DNA of 7,540 nucleotides, from contig JADGHD010000233.1 of the NCBI GenBank assembly GCA_019689615.1, positions 1-7,540 on the forward strand, given 5' to 3'. Below, one piece after another: positions 1 through 6,115 of this stretch. The position numbers were made by a program, and so were the translations under genes. Position 1 is the first letter of the stretch; each line of letters begins with the position of its first letter. The notes beneath the pieces are model-generated. The model was not told the DNA's origin and did no database searches. It saw nothing but the letters and a program-made list of their open reading frames with translations. This DNA is from Frankia sp. (GTDB lineage Bacteria; Actinomycetota; Actinomycetes; Frankiales; Frankiaceae).

Positions 1-2
1 CC

Positions 3-419
3 GTCGGGTGGGTTGCGGCGGAGCTGTTCGGCCAGCTGGCGGATGAACTCCGGGTCGTCGGCCGGGCCGCGGGGGCGCTCGGGCTCGGGGGCGCGGCCCA
101 GGTGGATCCGGCCGAAGCTGGGGGTGCCCGGGCGGCGCTCGGGACCGATGTTGGGCCGGCCGGGGCGCGGGCCGAAGGACGGGGGTGTGCGGTGGACCGG
201 GTGCGAGCCGGGGTCCATGCCGAGCGGGGCGTTGCGCGGCCGGGCGAAGACGAACCAGAGCAGCCAGCACATCGGGCCGAGCAGTGGGCCGCACAGGACG
301 ACCAGCACGATCCAGACCCACTTCGACAGCAGCCGTACCTCGGGGCCGGGGGTCCGTGCGATGTCGTAGATGGCGTAGGCCCATGCCGCGAAGAGCACCA
401 CGGTGAGCAGCACACCCAC
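3..419 (-). CDS. PLDc_N-type two-helix membrane protein (C-terminal end cut off by window)
   Basis: The minus strand is open for 139 codons from a GTG at 419 down to the window edge with no stop, so the 3' end is missing. The product has a hydrophobic segment at about residues 2-21, then a second at about 34-59 containing KWVWIVLVV, GPLLGP and ending in ARPRN. This helix-loop-helix with GPLLGP and a basic RP end is the pattern of the PLDc_N (phospholipase D nuclease N-terminal) family; no HKD nuclease motif is present in the visible part. The remaining ~75 residues are Pro/Arg/Gly-rich and end in an amphipathic DDPEFIRQLAEQLRRN segment (121-136), probably cytoplasmic. The start is chosen because CTCCCTT (430-436, read as AAGGGAG on the minus strand) lies 10 bases upstream; an in-frame GTG 14 codons earlier is possible. 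It is transcribed divergently from the menaquinone cluster. The molecular function is unknown. Confidence 0.72.
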   Translation of the reverse strand, partial: MGVLLTVVLFAAWAYAIYDIARTPGPEVRLLSKWVWIVLVVLCGPLLGPMCWLLWFVFARPRNAPLGMDPGSHPVHRTPPSFGPRPGRPNIGPERRPGTPSFGRIHLGRAPEPERPRGPADDPEFIRQLAEQLRRNPPD

Positions 420-480
420 TGGCTCGTTGCTCCCTTCGCTGTCGCGGGTCCACGTCACGGGGCCACGTCGCAGAGCCACG

Positions 481-547
481 CCGCCGGGCCAGGTCGCCAG
501 GTCGTCGGGACCAGGCCGCCGGGCCAGGTCGCAGGACCAGGTCGCAA
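481..547. repeat. Cluster of short direct repeats (CCAGGTCG)
   Basis: A 17-base exact repeat, CCGCCGGGCCAGGTCGC, occurs at 481-497 and 516-532, 35 bases apart. The inner octamer CCAGGTCG occurs four times, at 489-496, 497-504, 524-531 and 537-544. It could be a set of binding sites for a regulator of one of the two divergent promoters, or a remnant of local duplication by slippage. The sequence alone does not decide between these. Confidence 0.5.
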
Positions 548-741
548 GGCCGCGGCTGCGCGGGCCGCCGAGCCGGGCCGCCCTCGCCCGGCCAGGCGGA
601 CGCGACCCGGGTCTGTCCAGTGTGCTCCTCCGCCGGTGCTGGCGTCCCGGGGGTTGCCAGAAGCGCCGGGCGCGGCGGGTGACGCGTGGCGGACAGGCCC
701 GCCGGCGTTGCGGCGAGGCACATGGTTGTATCGGCTGTCGA

Positions 742-755
742 TGGCCGATTGGCCA
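742..755. repeat. Short inverted repeat upstream of the UbiD-family gene
   Basis: TGGCC, a GATT spacer and GGCCA form a perfect 5-base inverted repeat about 120 bases before the decarboxylase start. It could be a small operator, but a repeat of this size is also expected by chance in DNA this rich in G and C. Confidence 0.2.
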
Positions 756-864
756 GGTAAGGGCGAACGCCGTGGGTGGCACGTGGCTCGCCGTCGCGTG
801 CACGGTCGGCGCGCCCCGCAACGACAGTACGGGCACCGGACGACGGCGGTGCCGGACAACCGGT

Positions 865-872
865 GGGAGAGG
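865..872 (+). promoter_or_regulatory. Ribosome binding site fixing the decarboxylase start
   Basis: GGGAGAGG ends 5 bases before the ATG at 878. The frame stays open upstream to an ATG at 776, but that start has no such site and would add 34 residues with no family similarity, so 878 is the supported start. Confidence 0.7.
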
Positions 873-877
873 CTCCG

Positions 878-2329
878 ATGGCCTGGGCGGATCTGCGCGC
901 GTTCATCGCCGACCTGGAACGGCGTGGCGAGCTACGCCGCGTCACCGTCCCGGTGGACCCGAAGCTCGAGGTGAGCGAGATCGTCAACCGGGTGGTTCGG
1001 CAGCGCGGCCCGGCGCTGCTGTTCGAGAACCCACGCGGCGCGGACATGCCGTTGGCGATCAATCTGTTCGGCACCGAGGCCAGGATGGCCCGAGCGCTGG
1101 GGGTCGACCGGCTCGACGAGGTCGGCGACCGGATCGCGCAGATGCTGCGCCCGGAGCTGCCGGTCGGGCTCTCGGGGCTGCGTGAGGCGCTGGGCAAGGC
1201 GGCCCGGCTGACCTCGATGCCGCCGAAGAAGGTGCGCACGGCCCCCTGCCAGGAGGTGGTCTACACGGGCGACGACGTGGACCTGTACCGGCTGCCCGCG
1301 ATCCAGTCCTGGCCGCAGGACGGCGGCGCGTTCCTCAACCTCGGGCTGACGCACACCCGCCACCCCGAGACCGGCGTCCGCAACCTCGGCATGTACCGGC
1401 TGCAGCGGCATGACTCGCGCACCGTGGGCATGCACTGGCAGATCCACAAGGACTCGACGACCCACTACGCGGTCGCCGAGCGGCGCGGTGAGCGGCTGCC
1501 GGTCGCGATCGCGTTCGGCACCGACCCGGTCGTCACCTACGCCGCGTCCGCGCCGCTGCCGGCCGACATCGACGAGTACCTGTTCGCCGGGTTCCTCCGC
1601 GGCGAACGGGTGGAGCTGGTCGACTGCCTGACGGTCCCGCTGCAGGTGCCGGCGAACTCGCAGATCGTGCTGGAGGGCTGGGTCGAGCCGGGGGTCCGCC
1701 GGCCGGAGGGGCCGTTCGGCGACCACACCGGCTTCTACACGCCGGTGGAGCCATTCCCGGTGCTGCACGTCGAGGCGATGACGATGCAGCGCGACCCGAT
1801 CTACCAGACGATCGTCGTCGGCCGCCCGCCGCAGGAGGACGGCCCGATGGGCAAGGCAACCGAGCGGATCTTCCTGCCGCTGGTGAAGATGATGATCCCC
1901 GAGATCGTCGACTACGACCTGCCCGAGGCCGGCGTCTTCCACAACTGCGTGATCGTCTCGATCGAGAAGCGTTACCCGAAGCACGCGCAGAAGGTGATGC
2001 ACGCCATCTGGGGAGCCGGGCTGCTGTCGCTGTCGAAGCTCATCATCGTGGTGGACGCCGACTGCGACGTGCACGACTACGCCGAGGTGGCCTGGCGGGC
2101 GTTCGGCAACGTGGACTACGCCCACGACCTGCTCGTCACCCAGGGCCCGGTCGACCATCTCGACCACGCGTCCTACGAGCAGTTCTACGGGGGCAAGGCG
2201 GGCATCGACGCCACCCGCAAGCTGCCGACCGAGGGCTACCGCCGCGAGGGCGGCTGGCCGCGGGAGTGCGTGATGGACGCCGCGACCCGCGAGCTGGTGA
2301 CGGCCAGGTGGAAGGAGTACGGGCTGTGA
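878..2329 (+). CDS. ubiD: UbiD-family menaquinone biosynthesis decarboxylase (SCO4490-type)
   Basis: This 483-residue protein belongs to the UbiD family, whose members decarboxylate unsaturated or aromatic acids with prenylated FMN. In futalosine-pathway actinomycetes this member (SCO4490 type, sometimes called MqnL) is thought to remove the carboxylate of the prenylated 6-naphthoate intermediate. The key UbiD positions are visible: NLGMYR with Asn169 and Arg174, His190 in WQIHK, DSTTH at 192-196, Glu266 in IVLEG, and the active-site stretch PEGPFGDHTGFY with Glu277 and Asp282. By family comparison Asn169, His190 and Glu266 are the likely metal ligands, and Arg174, Glu277 and Asp282 the catalytic acid/base network. 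Length is full for the family and nothing looks broken. It is the first gene of the plus-strand cluster, 25 bases before mqnP, and its cofactor maker (UbiX) lies two genes downstream. The symbol is a family label: this enzyme acts on a menaquinone, not a ubiquinone, precursor. Confidence 0.93.
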   Translation: MAWADLRAFIADLERRGELRRVTVPVDPKLEVSEIVNRVVRQRGPALLFENPRGADMPLAINLFGTEARMARALGVDRLDEVGDRIAQMLRPELPVGLSGLREALGKAARLTSMPPKKVRTAPCQEVVYTGDDVDLYRLPAIQSWPQDGGAFLNLGLTHTRHPETGVRNLGMYRLQRHDSRTVGMHWQIHKDSTTHYAVAERRGERLPVAIAFGTDPVVTYAASAPLPADIDEYLFAGFLRGERVELVDCLTVPLQVPANSQIVLEGWVEPGVRRPEGPFGDHTGFYTPVEPFPVLHVEAMTMQRDPIYQTIVVGRPPQEDGPMGKATERIFLPLVKMMIPEIVDYDLPEAGVFHNCVIVSIEKRYPKHAQKVMHAIWGAGLLSLSKLIIVVDADCDVHDYAEVAWRAFGNVDYAHDLLVTQGPVDHLDHASYEQFYGGKAGIDATRKLPTEGYRREGGWPRECVMDAATRELVTARWKEYGL

Positions 2330-2354
2330 GTTCCGACACCCGCGAGGTGGCCAG

Positions 2355-3257
2355 GTGAGCGAGGCCGCGTCGCTGCCGGCGGTGATCGCCCGGCCGCGGG
2401 CATTCCTGCGGCTGGTGATGATCGAACACTCGGTGTTCGCGCTGCCGTTCGCCTACGTCGCCGCGCTCGCCGCCGGCTTCGCCGAGTCCCGCTCGGTGCA
2501 CTGGGTCGACCTGCTGCTGGTCACCGTGGCGATGGTCGCCGCGCGTACGTTCGCGATGGCGGCCAACCGGGTCATCGACCGGGAGATCGACGCCCGTAAC
2601 CCGCGCACCGCCAACCGGGAGCTGGTCACCGGCGCGGTCAGCGTGCGCACCGCCGTCGTCGGCGCGGGCGTCGCGCTGCTGGTGTTCCTCGGCACGGCCG
2701 CGGCGCTCGGCTGGCTGTGCCTGGCGCTCGCGCCGGCCGCCGTGCTGCCGCTGGTCGTCTACCCGTACGCGAAGCGGTTCACCGACTTCCCGCAGGTCAT
2801 CCTGGGGATCGCGCAGGCGGTCGCGCCGATCGGCGCCTGGATCGCGATCACCGGCGACTGGTCGTGGTCCGCGGTGCTGCTGGGCCTGGTGGTTGGGACC
2901 TGGATCGGCGGCTTCGACCTGATCTACGCCTGCCAGGACGCGGAGATCGACCGGCGGATCGGCGTCCGGTCGGTGCCGGCCCGGTTCGGCGTGCGGGCGG
3001 CGCTGATCGCCTCCGCGGTCACCCATGTGGTCACGTTCGCGCTGTTCGTGCTGTTCGGCCTGGTCGAGGACTTCGGTGCCTGGTGGTGGGCCGGTCTCGG
3101 GCTCACCGCGGTCGCCTTCGGCTACGAGCACGCGATCGTCACGCCGCGCGACCTGTCGCGGGTGAACCGGGCGTTCTTCACCGCCAACGGCTTCGTGGGC
3201 ATCGCGCTGTTCGCCTTCGCGCTCATCGACCTGATCGACCGGGGCCTGCGGGGGTGA
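2355..3257 (+). CDS. mqnP: MqnP, UbiA-family menaquinone biosynthesis prenyltransferase
   Basis: This 300-residue integral membrane protein of the UbiA superfamily attaches the polyprenyl chain from polyprenyl diphosphate to the dihydroxynaphthoate ring. Both Asp-rich motifs that bind Mg-diphosphate are present: NRVIDREIDARNPRT starting at Asn71 (Asp75, Asp79), and QDAEIDRRIGVRSVP with Asp195 and Asp199. Between and after them are about eight or nine hydrophobic segments, as expected for the all-helical UbiA fold. A YPYAKRFT loop at 136-143 also matches the family. The start is a GTG preceded by GAGGTGG (2344-2350). The gene follows the decarboxylase by 25 bases, and its stop overlaps the GTG of ubiX (GTGA), so the three are probably co-transcribed and translationally coupled. 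Assignment to MqnP rather than another UbiA enzyme rests on its place between the UbiD and UbiX genes and near mqnE and mqnA. Confidence 0.93.
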   Translation: MSEAASLPAVIARPRAFLRLVMIEHSVFALPFAYVAALAAGFAESRSVHWVDLLLVTVAMVAARTFAMAANRVIDREIDARNPRTANRELVTGAVSVRTAVVGAGVALLVFLGTAAALGWLCLALAPAAVLPLVVYPYAKRFTDFPQVILGIAQAVAPIGAWIAITGDWSWSAVLLGLVVGTWIGGFDLIYACQDAEIDRRIGVRSVPARFGVRAALIASAVTHVVTFALFVLFGLVEDFGAWWWAGLGLTAVAFGYEHAIVTPRDLSRVNRAFFTANGFVGIALFAFALIDLIDRGLRG

Positions 3258-3976
3258 CCGAGGGGCGGCGCCCCTGGGTGGTCGGGGTGAGCGGGGCGAG
3301 CGGCACCCCGTACGCGGCGGCGGTGCTGCGCGGGCTGCTCGCCGCCGGGCTGCCGGTCGACCTCGTCCTCTCCCGCGCCGCCCGGCTCACCCTGCTCGAC
3401 GAGACCGGGATCGCCTGGAACGACGCCCCCGGCGCGTGGCCGGCCGCGCTGGCCGACTGGCTGGGGCGCACGCTGGCCGGCGGCCAGCGGCCCGACCGCG
3501 ACGAGCTGGCCGGGCAGGTCGCCACGCTGGTGCGGGTGCACAGCCACGGCAACCTCGCGGCCGGGCCGAGCAGCGGCTCCTACCCGACCCGCGGGATGAT
3601 CGTCGTCCCGGCGAGCACCGCCTGCGTCGCCGGCATCGCCCTCGGCCTGTCGAAGGACCTGCTGCAGCGGGCCGCCGACGTGACCCTCAAGGAGCGCCGG
3701 CGCCTGGTCGTGGTGCCCCGGGAGACGCCGCTCACCGGCGCCACCCTGCGCCACCTGGTGACGCTGCACGACGCCGGTGCCGTGGTCGCGCCGGCCAGCC
3801 CCGGCTTCTACGCCGGTGCCACCGACGCCCAGGCGCTCGTCGACTTCGTCGCCGGGCGGGTGCTGGACGCCGCGGGCGTGCCCAACGAGCTCTTCCGCCG
3901 CTGGACGGGCGAGTTGGGCGCGGCGCGCGGCGGTTCAACCGGACCTGGCACAGTGGAGGGCGACCAGGGCGGTTAG
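3254..3976 (+). CDS. ubiX: UbiX-family flavin prenyltransferase
   Basis: This 240-residue enzyme transfers a dimethylallyl group to FMN to make prenyl-FMN, the cofactor of UbiD-family decarboxylases; its client here is probably the first gene of the cluster. The flavin-binding GVSGASGTPYA is at 11-21, followed by SSGSYPT (106-112), the long conserved block STACVAG to VTLKERR (121-149), PRETP (155-159) and FYAGAT (185-190). Lys146, Arg156, Glu157 and Tyr186 have the spacing of the catalytic residues Lys129, Arg139, Glu140 and Tyr169 of Pseudomonas aeruginosa UbiX. The protein is longer than usual bacterial UbiX (about 190-210 residues) because of extra sequence at about 57-95 and a Gly-rich tail after LFRRWTGEL (213-221). 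The GTG start overlaps the mqnP stop in a GTGA junction, which makes it the best start; the frame is open further upstream but only as a shadow of mqnP. The name MqnM is sometimes used for this homologue. Confidence 0.92.
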   Translation: MTEGRRPWVVGVSGASGTPYAAAVLRGLLAAGLPVDLVLSRAARLTLLDETGIAWNDAPGAWPAALADWLGRTLAGGQRPDRDELAGQVATLVRVHSHGNLAAGPSSGSYPTRGMIVVPASTACVAGIALGLSKDLLQRAADVTLKERRRLVVVPRETPLTGATLRHLVTLHDAGAVVAPASPGFYAGATDAQALVDFVAGRVLDAAGVPNELFRRWTGELGAARGGSTGPGTVEGDQGG

Positions 3977-4007
3977 CGGCCCGACGGGTTGCTCGGGGCG
4001 CGATTCT

Positions 4008-4029
4008 CGCGGGCCCGCGGCGGCCCGCG
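4008..4029 (+). other. GC-rich hairpin between ubiX and the DUF4229-like gene
   Basis: CGCGGGCC (4008-4015) and GGCCCGCG (4022-4029) are perfect reverse complements with a 6-base loop. No T-run follows, so it is not a standard intrinsic terminator. In the 79-base gap it could be a processing or partial-attenuation element that separates expression of the UbiD-UbiA-UbiX trio from the genes downstream. Confidence 0.4.
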
Positions 4030-4055
4030 TCTGCGGACGCGTGAAGGGGGAGCGG

Positions 4056-4373
4056 ATGGCACGCGGGCGACGAGACGGGGCCGGCACCGCCGGGGGCCCG
4101 AAGGCGAAGGGAGCCCCGGCGCAGGGCGGACCGGCGGGCACCCCGCAGGGCAAGCCCGCGAAGCGGCCGACTCCGCCGCCGCCGGACCTGAAGGCGGCGC
4201 TCCCGTACTTCCTCGCCAGGTTCGCCGTCTTCATCGTCCTGACCTTCACCTTGCTGCTCGTCGGCCTGAGCTGGCTGCCGGCGGTGCTCGCTGGCATGGT
4301 GGCCGCCGGCGTGCTCACCTACCCGCTGGCCCGCATGCAGCGCCGCGCCGCGGAGCGCAACCGCTCATCCTGA
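4056..4373 (+). CDS. DUF4229-like small membrane protein, long disordered N-terminus
   Basis: This 105-residue protein has a Gly/Ala/Pro/Lys-rich, probably disordered N-terminal half (1-44, ending in a PTPPPP run). Two hydrophobic helices follow at about 52-72 and 73-91, then a basic end, ARMQRRAAERNRSS. This matches the general form of the actinobacterial DUF4229 family, whose function is unknown. Its membrane part aligns without gaps over 52 residues with the gene at 5888, about 19 identities by eye. The ATG is chosen because AAGGGGGAG (4044-4052) sits just before it; an in-frame GTG five codons upstream overlaps that site and is less likely. The gene lies 79 bases after ubiX and 72 bases before mqnE. 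Its position suggests a role near the quinone-synthesis membrane steps, but that is guilt by association only. Confidence 0.75.
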   Translation: MARGRRDGAGTAGGPKAKGAPAQGGPAGTPQGKPAKRPTPPPPDLKAALPYFLARFAVFIVLTFTLLLVGLSWLPAVLAGMVAAGVLTYPLARMQRRAAERNRSS

Positions 4374-4432
4374 CGGCTGCCCGACGACCGTGACCTTCGT
4401 CGGCGGCTCGTGGGGGCGGCCGCGGCGCGGGC

Positions 4433-4438
4433 TAGGCT
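4433..4438 (+). promoter_or_regulatory. Probable -10 hexamer for leaderless mqnE transcription
   Basis: TAGGCT matches the TANNNT vegetative -10 element of actinomycetes. It ends 7 bases before the A of the mqnE ATG, so transcription would start at or next to the start codon. There is no purine-rich ribosome site between it and the ATG, which fits a leaderless mRNA. No clear -35 element is seen; CTCGTG or TGGGGG around 4407-4416 are weak candidates. Confidence 0.5.
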
Positions 4439-4445
4439 CTTGGTC

Positions 4446-5594
4446 ATGGATGCCGGACGCAAACGGGAGATCGAGGCCAAGGTCCTCGCGGGCGAGCGGC
4501 TGGACCGGGCGGACGGTGAGGCGCTCTACGCCTGCGACGACCTGGTCTGGCTCGGTGGGCTGGCGCACGAGGTCCGGGTGCGCAAGAACGGCGACCGGGC
4601 GTATTTCAACGTCAACCGGCATCTGAACCTGACGAACGTCTGCTCCGCGTCCTGCGCGTACTGCTCGTTCCAGCGCAAGCCGGGCGAGCCGGACGCGTAC
4701 ACGATGCGGATCGAGGAGGCCGTCCGGCTCGCCAGGGAGCTGGAGCCGTCCGGCATCACCGAGCTGCACATCGTCAACGGCCTGCACCCGACGCTGCCCT
4801 GGCGGTACTACCCCCGCTCGCTGCGCGAGCTGCGCAAGGCCCTGCCGGGGGTGGCGCTGAAGGCGTTCACCGCGACGGAGATCCACTGGTTCGAGAAGAT
4901 CAGTGGCCTGACCGCGGACGAGATCCTCGACGAGCTGATCGACGCCGGGCTGGACTCGCTCACCGGCGGCGGGGCCGAGATCTTCGACTGGGAGGTCCGC
5001 CAGCACATCGTCGGCCACGAGACCCACTGGGCGGACTGGTCGCGGATCCACCGGCTGGCGCACGCCAAGGGGCTGCGCACGCCGTGCACGATGCTCTACG
5101 GGCACATCGAGGAGCCGCGGCACCGCGTCGACCACGTGCTCCGGCTGCGCGAGCTGCAGGACGAGACGGGCGGCTTCGCCGTCTTCATCCCGCTGCGCTT
5201 CCAGCACGACGCCGCCGGCGACCCGCGCAACCGGCTGATGAACCAGCCGATGGCCACCGGTGCCGAGGCGCTGAAGACGTTCGCGGTCTCCCGGCTGCTG
5301 TTCGACAACATCGACCACATCAAGTGCTTCTGGGTGATGCACGGCCTGACCACCGCGCAGCTCTCGCTGAGCTTCGGCGCGGACGACCTCGACGGGTCGG
5401 TGGTCGAGTACAAGATCACCCACGACGCCGACCGTTTCGGCACACCGAGCACGATGACCCGCGAGGACCTGCTCGAGCTGATCCGCGACGCGGGCTTCCG
5501 GCCGGTCGAGCGGGATACCCGCTACCGGGTGATCCGGGAGTACGACGGCCCGGACCCGGCCCGCCGGGACGTCCCGCAGCCGATGGACGTGTGA
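4446..5594 (+). CDS. mqnE: MqnE, aminofutalosine synthase (radical SAM)
   Basis: This 382-residue enzyme adds the 5'-deoxyadenosyl radical from S-adenosylmethionine to 3-[(1-carboxyvinyl)oxy]benzoate, with rearrangement and loss of CO2, giving 6-amino-6-deoxyfutalosine, the second step of the futalosine pathway. The radical SAM cluster motif CSASCAYC gives Cys66, Cys70 and Cys73 as 4Fe-4S ligands. Other strongly MqnE-like blocks are FNVNRHLNLTNVC, ELHIVNGLHPTLPWRYYPR (106-124), KAFTATEIHWFE, SLTGGGAEIFDWEVRQ (171-186), TPCTMLYGHIEEPRHRVDH, FIPLRFQH and DGSVVEYKITHDAD (316-329). Length is full and no motif is damaged. The ATG at 4446 begins MDAGRKREIE, a typical MqnE start; an in-frame GTG at 4410 would precede it without a ribosome site and overlap the probable promoter. 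A -10-like hexamer just upstream suggests its own leaderless transcript, in addition to any read-through from the ubiX side. Confidence 0.95.
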   Translation: MDAGRKREIEAKVLAGERLDRADGEALYACDDLVWLGGLAHEVRVRKNGDRAYFNVNRHLNLTNVCSASCAYCSFQRKPGEPDAYTMRIEEAVRLARELEPSGITELHIVNGLHPTLPWRYYPRSLRELRKALPGVALKAFTATEIHWFEKISGLTADEILDELIDAGLDSLTGGGAEIFDWEVRQHIVGHETHWADWSRIHRLAHAKGLRTPCTMLYGHIEEPRHRVDHVLRLRELQDETGGFAVFIPLRFQHDAAGDPRNRLMNQPMATGAEALKTFAVSRLLFDNIDHIKCFWVMHGLTTAQLSLSFGADDLDGSVVEYKITHDADRFGTPSTMTREDLLELIRDAGFRPVERDTRYRVIREYDGPDPARRDVPQPMDV

Positions 5595-5621
5595 GCGGCG
5601 GCAGAGGGCGGTGACCTGACC

Positions 5622-5888
5622 ATGTCGGAGGAACGCCAGAACGAGTCAGGGGCGGCGCGTCGCGCTGTCGGCCGGCCCGGGATGGGATCCATCTTCGTGC
5701 TGGCGTTCCTGGTGATCCTGGTTCCGGGTATCGCCGTCTATGTGCTGGCGCGGACGTTCGGCCTCGCGCTGGGCCCGTCCTGCCTGCTCGGTCTCCTCGC
5801 GGTCTTCATCGGGCTGGCCCTCTACCCGAGCGTGCTGGTCAAACTGGGTTGGGTGCCGCCACGGCGCCGGCCGGCAGGGAGGAAATGA
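5622..5888 (+). CDS. Small two-helix membrane protein, unknown function
   Basis: I do not recognise a named family for this 88-residue product. It has a charged N-terminus (1-20), a hydrophobic segment at about 22-43 (FVLAFLVILVPGIAVYVLA), a short turn, a second segment at about 48-68, and a basic tail (VPPRRRPAGRK). Two helices with basic flanks suggest a hairpin in the plasma membrane with both ends in the cytoplasm. GGTGA at 5610-5614, seven bases before the ATG, serves as a ribosome site. The gene starts 27 bases after the mqnE stop and its TGA shares one base with the ATG of the next gene, so it is almost certainly in the same transcript as the second DUF4229-like gene and mqnA. Codon use agrees with its neighbours. 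A structural or assembly role around the quinone enzymes is possible but not shown. Confidence 0.75.
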   Translation: MSEERQNESGAARRAVGRPGMGSIFVLAFLVILVPGIAVYVLARTFGLALGPSCLLGLLAVFIGLALYPSVLVKLGWVPPRRRPAGRK

Positions 5889-6115
5889 TGACTGAGCCAC
5901 GCGAACCGAGCCTGCTCTCCATCAACCTGCGCTACTTCACCCTGCGGGCGGTGCTGTTCGGCGGCGTGCTGGCGCTCGTCCTGCTGCTGGGCGTCAACGG
6001 GTGGATCGCCTTCTTCCTCGCCCTCGCGGGCAGCGGCGCGCTGAGCTTCCCGCTGGCCCTGCGGCAGCGCCGGGCCGCGCAGCGGGCGTTCGAGCTGCGC
6101 CGGGGCCGCGTGTGA
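5888..6115 (+). CDS. DUF4229-like small membrane protein (second copy)
   Basis: This 75-residue protein has a short polar N-terminus, two hydrophobic helices at about 19-36 and 38-56, and a basic end containing RQRRAAQRAFELRRGRV (59-75). It fits the DUF4229 family, function unknown, and resembles the protein at 4056: residues 15-66 align without gaps with residues 50-101 there, including shared YF, LL-G, PLA and QRRAA positions. It lacks the long disordered N-terminus of the other copy. ATGATG at 5885-5890 gives two possible starts; the second is preferred because AGGGAGG (5876-5882) is 5 bases from it but only 2 from the first. Its start overlaps the upstream stop by one base, and its stop overlaps the mqnA start by four bases (GTGA), so translation through this stretch is probably coupled. 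Confidence 0.78.
   Translation: MTEPREPSLLSINLRYFTLRAVLFGGVLALVLLLGVNGWIAFFLALAGSGALSFPLALRQRRAAQRAFELRRGRV

Larger units (their letters stand above)
420..877. other. Divergent intergenic region, no gene recognised
   Basis: These 458 bases separate the minus-strand PLDc_N gene from the plus-strand menaquinone cluster and should carry both promoters and any operators. Several long frames are open here on both strands, but none has the codon bias, ribosome site or family motifs of a gene, and the openness follows from high GC content. The left half holds four copies of CCAGGTCG (481-547). The right half holds a short inverted repeat (742-755). I could not find a -35/-10 pair that I trust, nor any tRNA or riboswitch shape. 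Confidence 0.6.

Noticed and set aside
708..760. Possible promoter: TTGCGG at 708 with TGTATC near 727, or TTGTAT on the plus strand and TACAAC on the minus strand
   Set aside because: Spacings between the boxes do not fit the usual 16-19 bases and neither -10 is close to consensus, so no promoter was called.
455..859. Minus-strand open frame of 134 codons in the intergenic region, with a CPYCRCG cysteine cluster
   Set aside because: The protein is Arg/Pro/Gly-rich without family-like blocks, has no ribosome site and lies over the repeat cluster. It looks like a GC-driven open frame.
403..1185. Plus-strand open frame of 260 codons running into the decarboxylase gene
   Set aside because: It overlaps the well-supported UbiD gene in another frame and has a composition typical of a shadow frame.
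932..2167. Long minus-strand frame of 411 codons opposite the UbiD gene
   Set aside because: It is antisense to a gene with clear motifs, and its product is a His/Arg/Asp-rich mirror of the codon bias on the other strand.
2717..3253. Upstream extension of the ubiX frame into mqnP
   Set aside because: The translated part is Arg/Gly-rich shadow sequence and the UbiX family begins only after the GTG at 3254, so no fusion protein is indicated.
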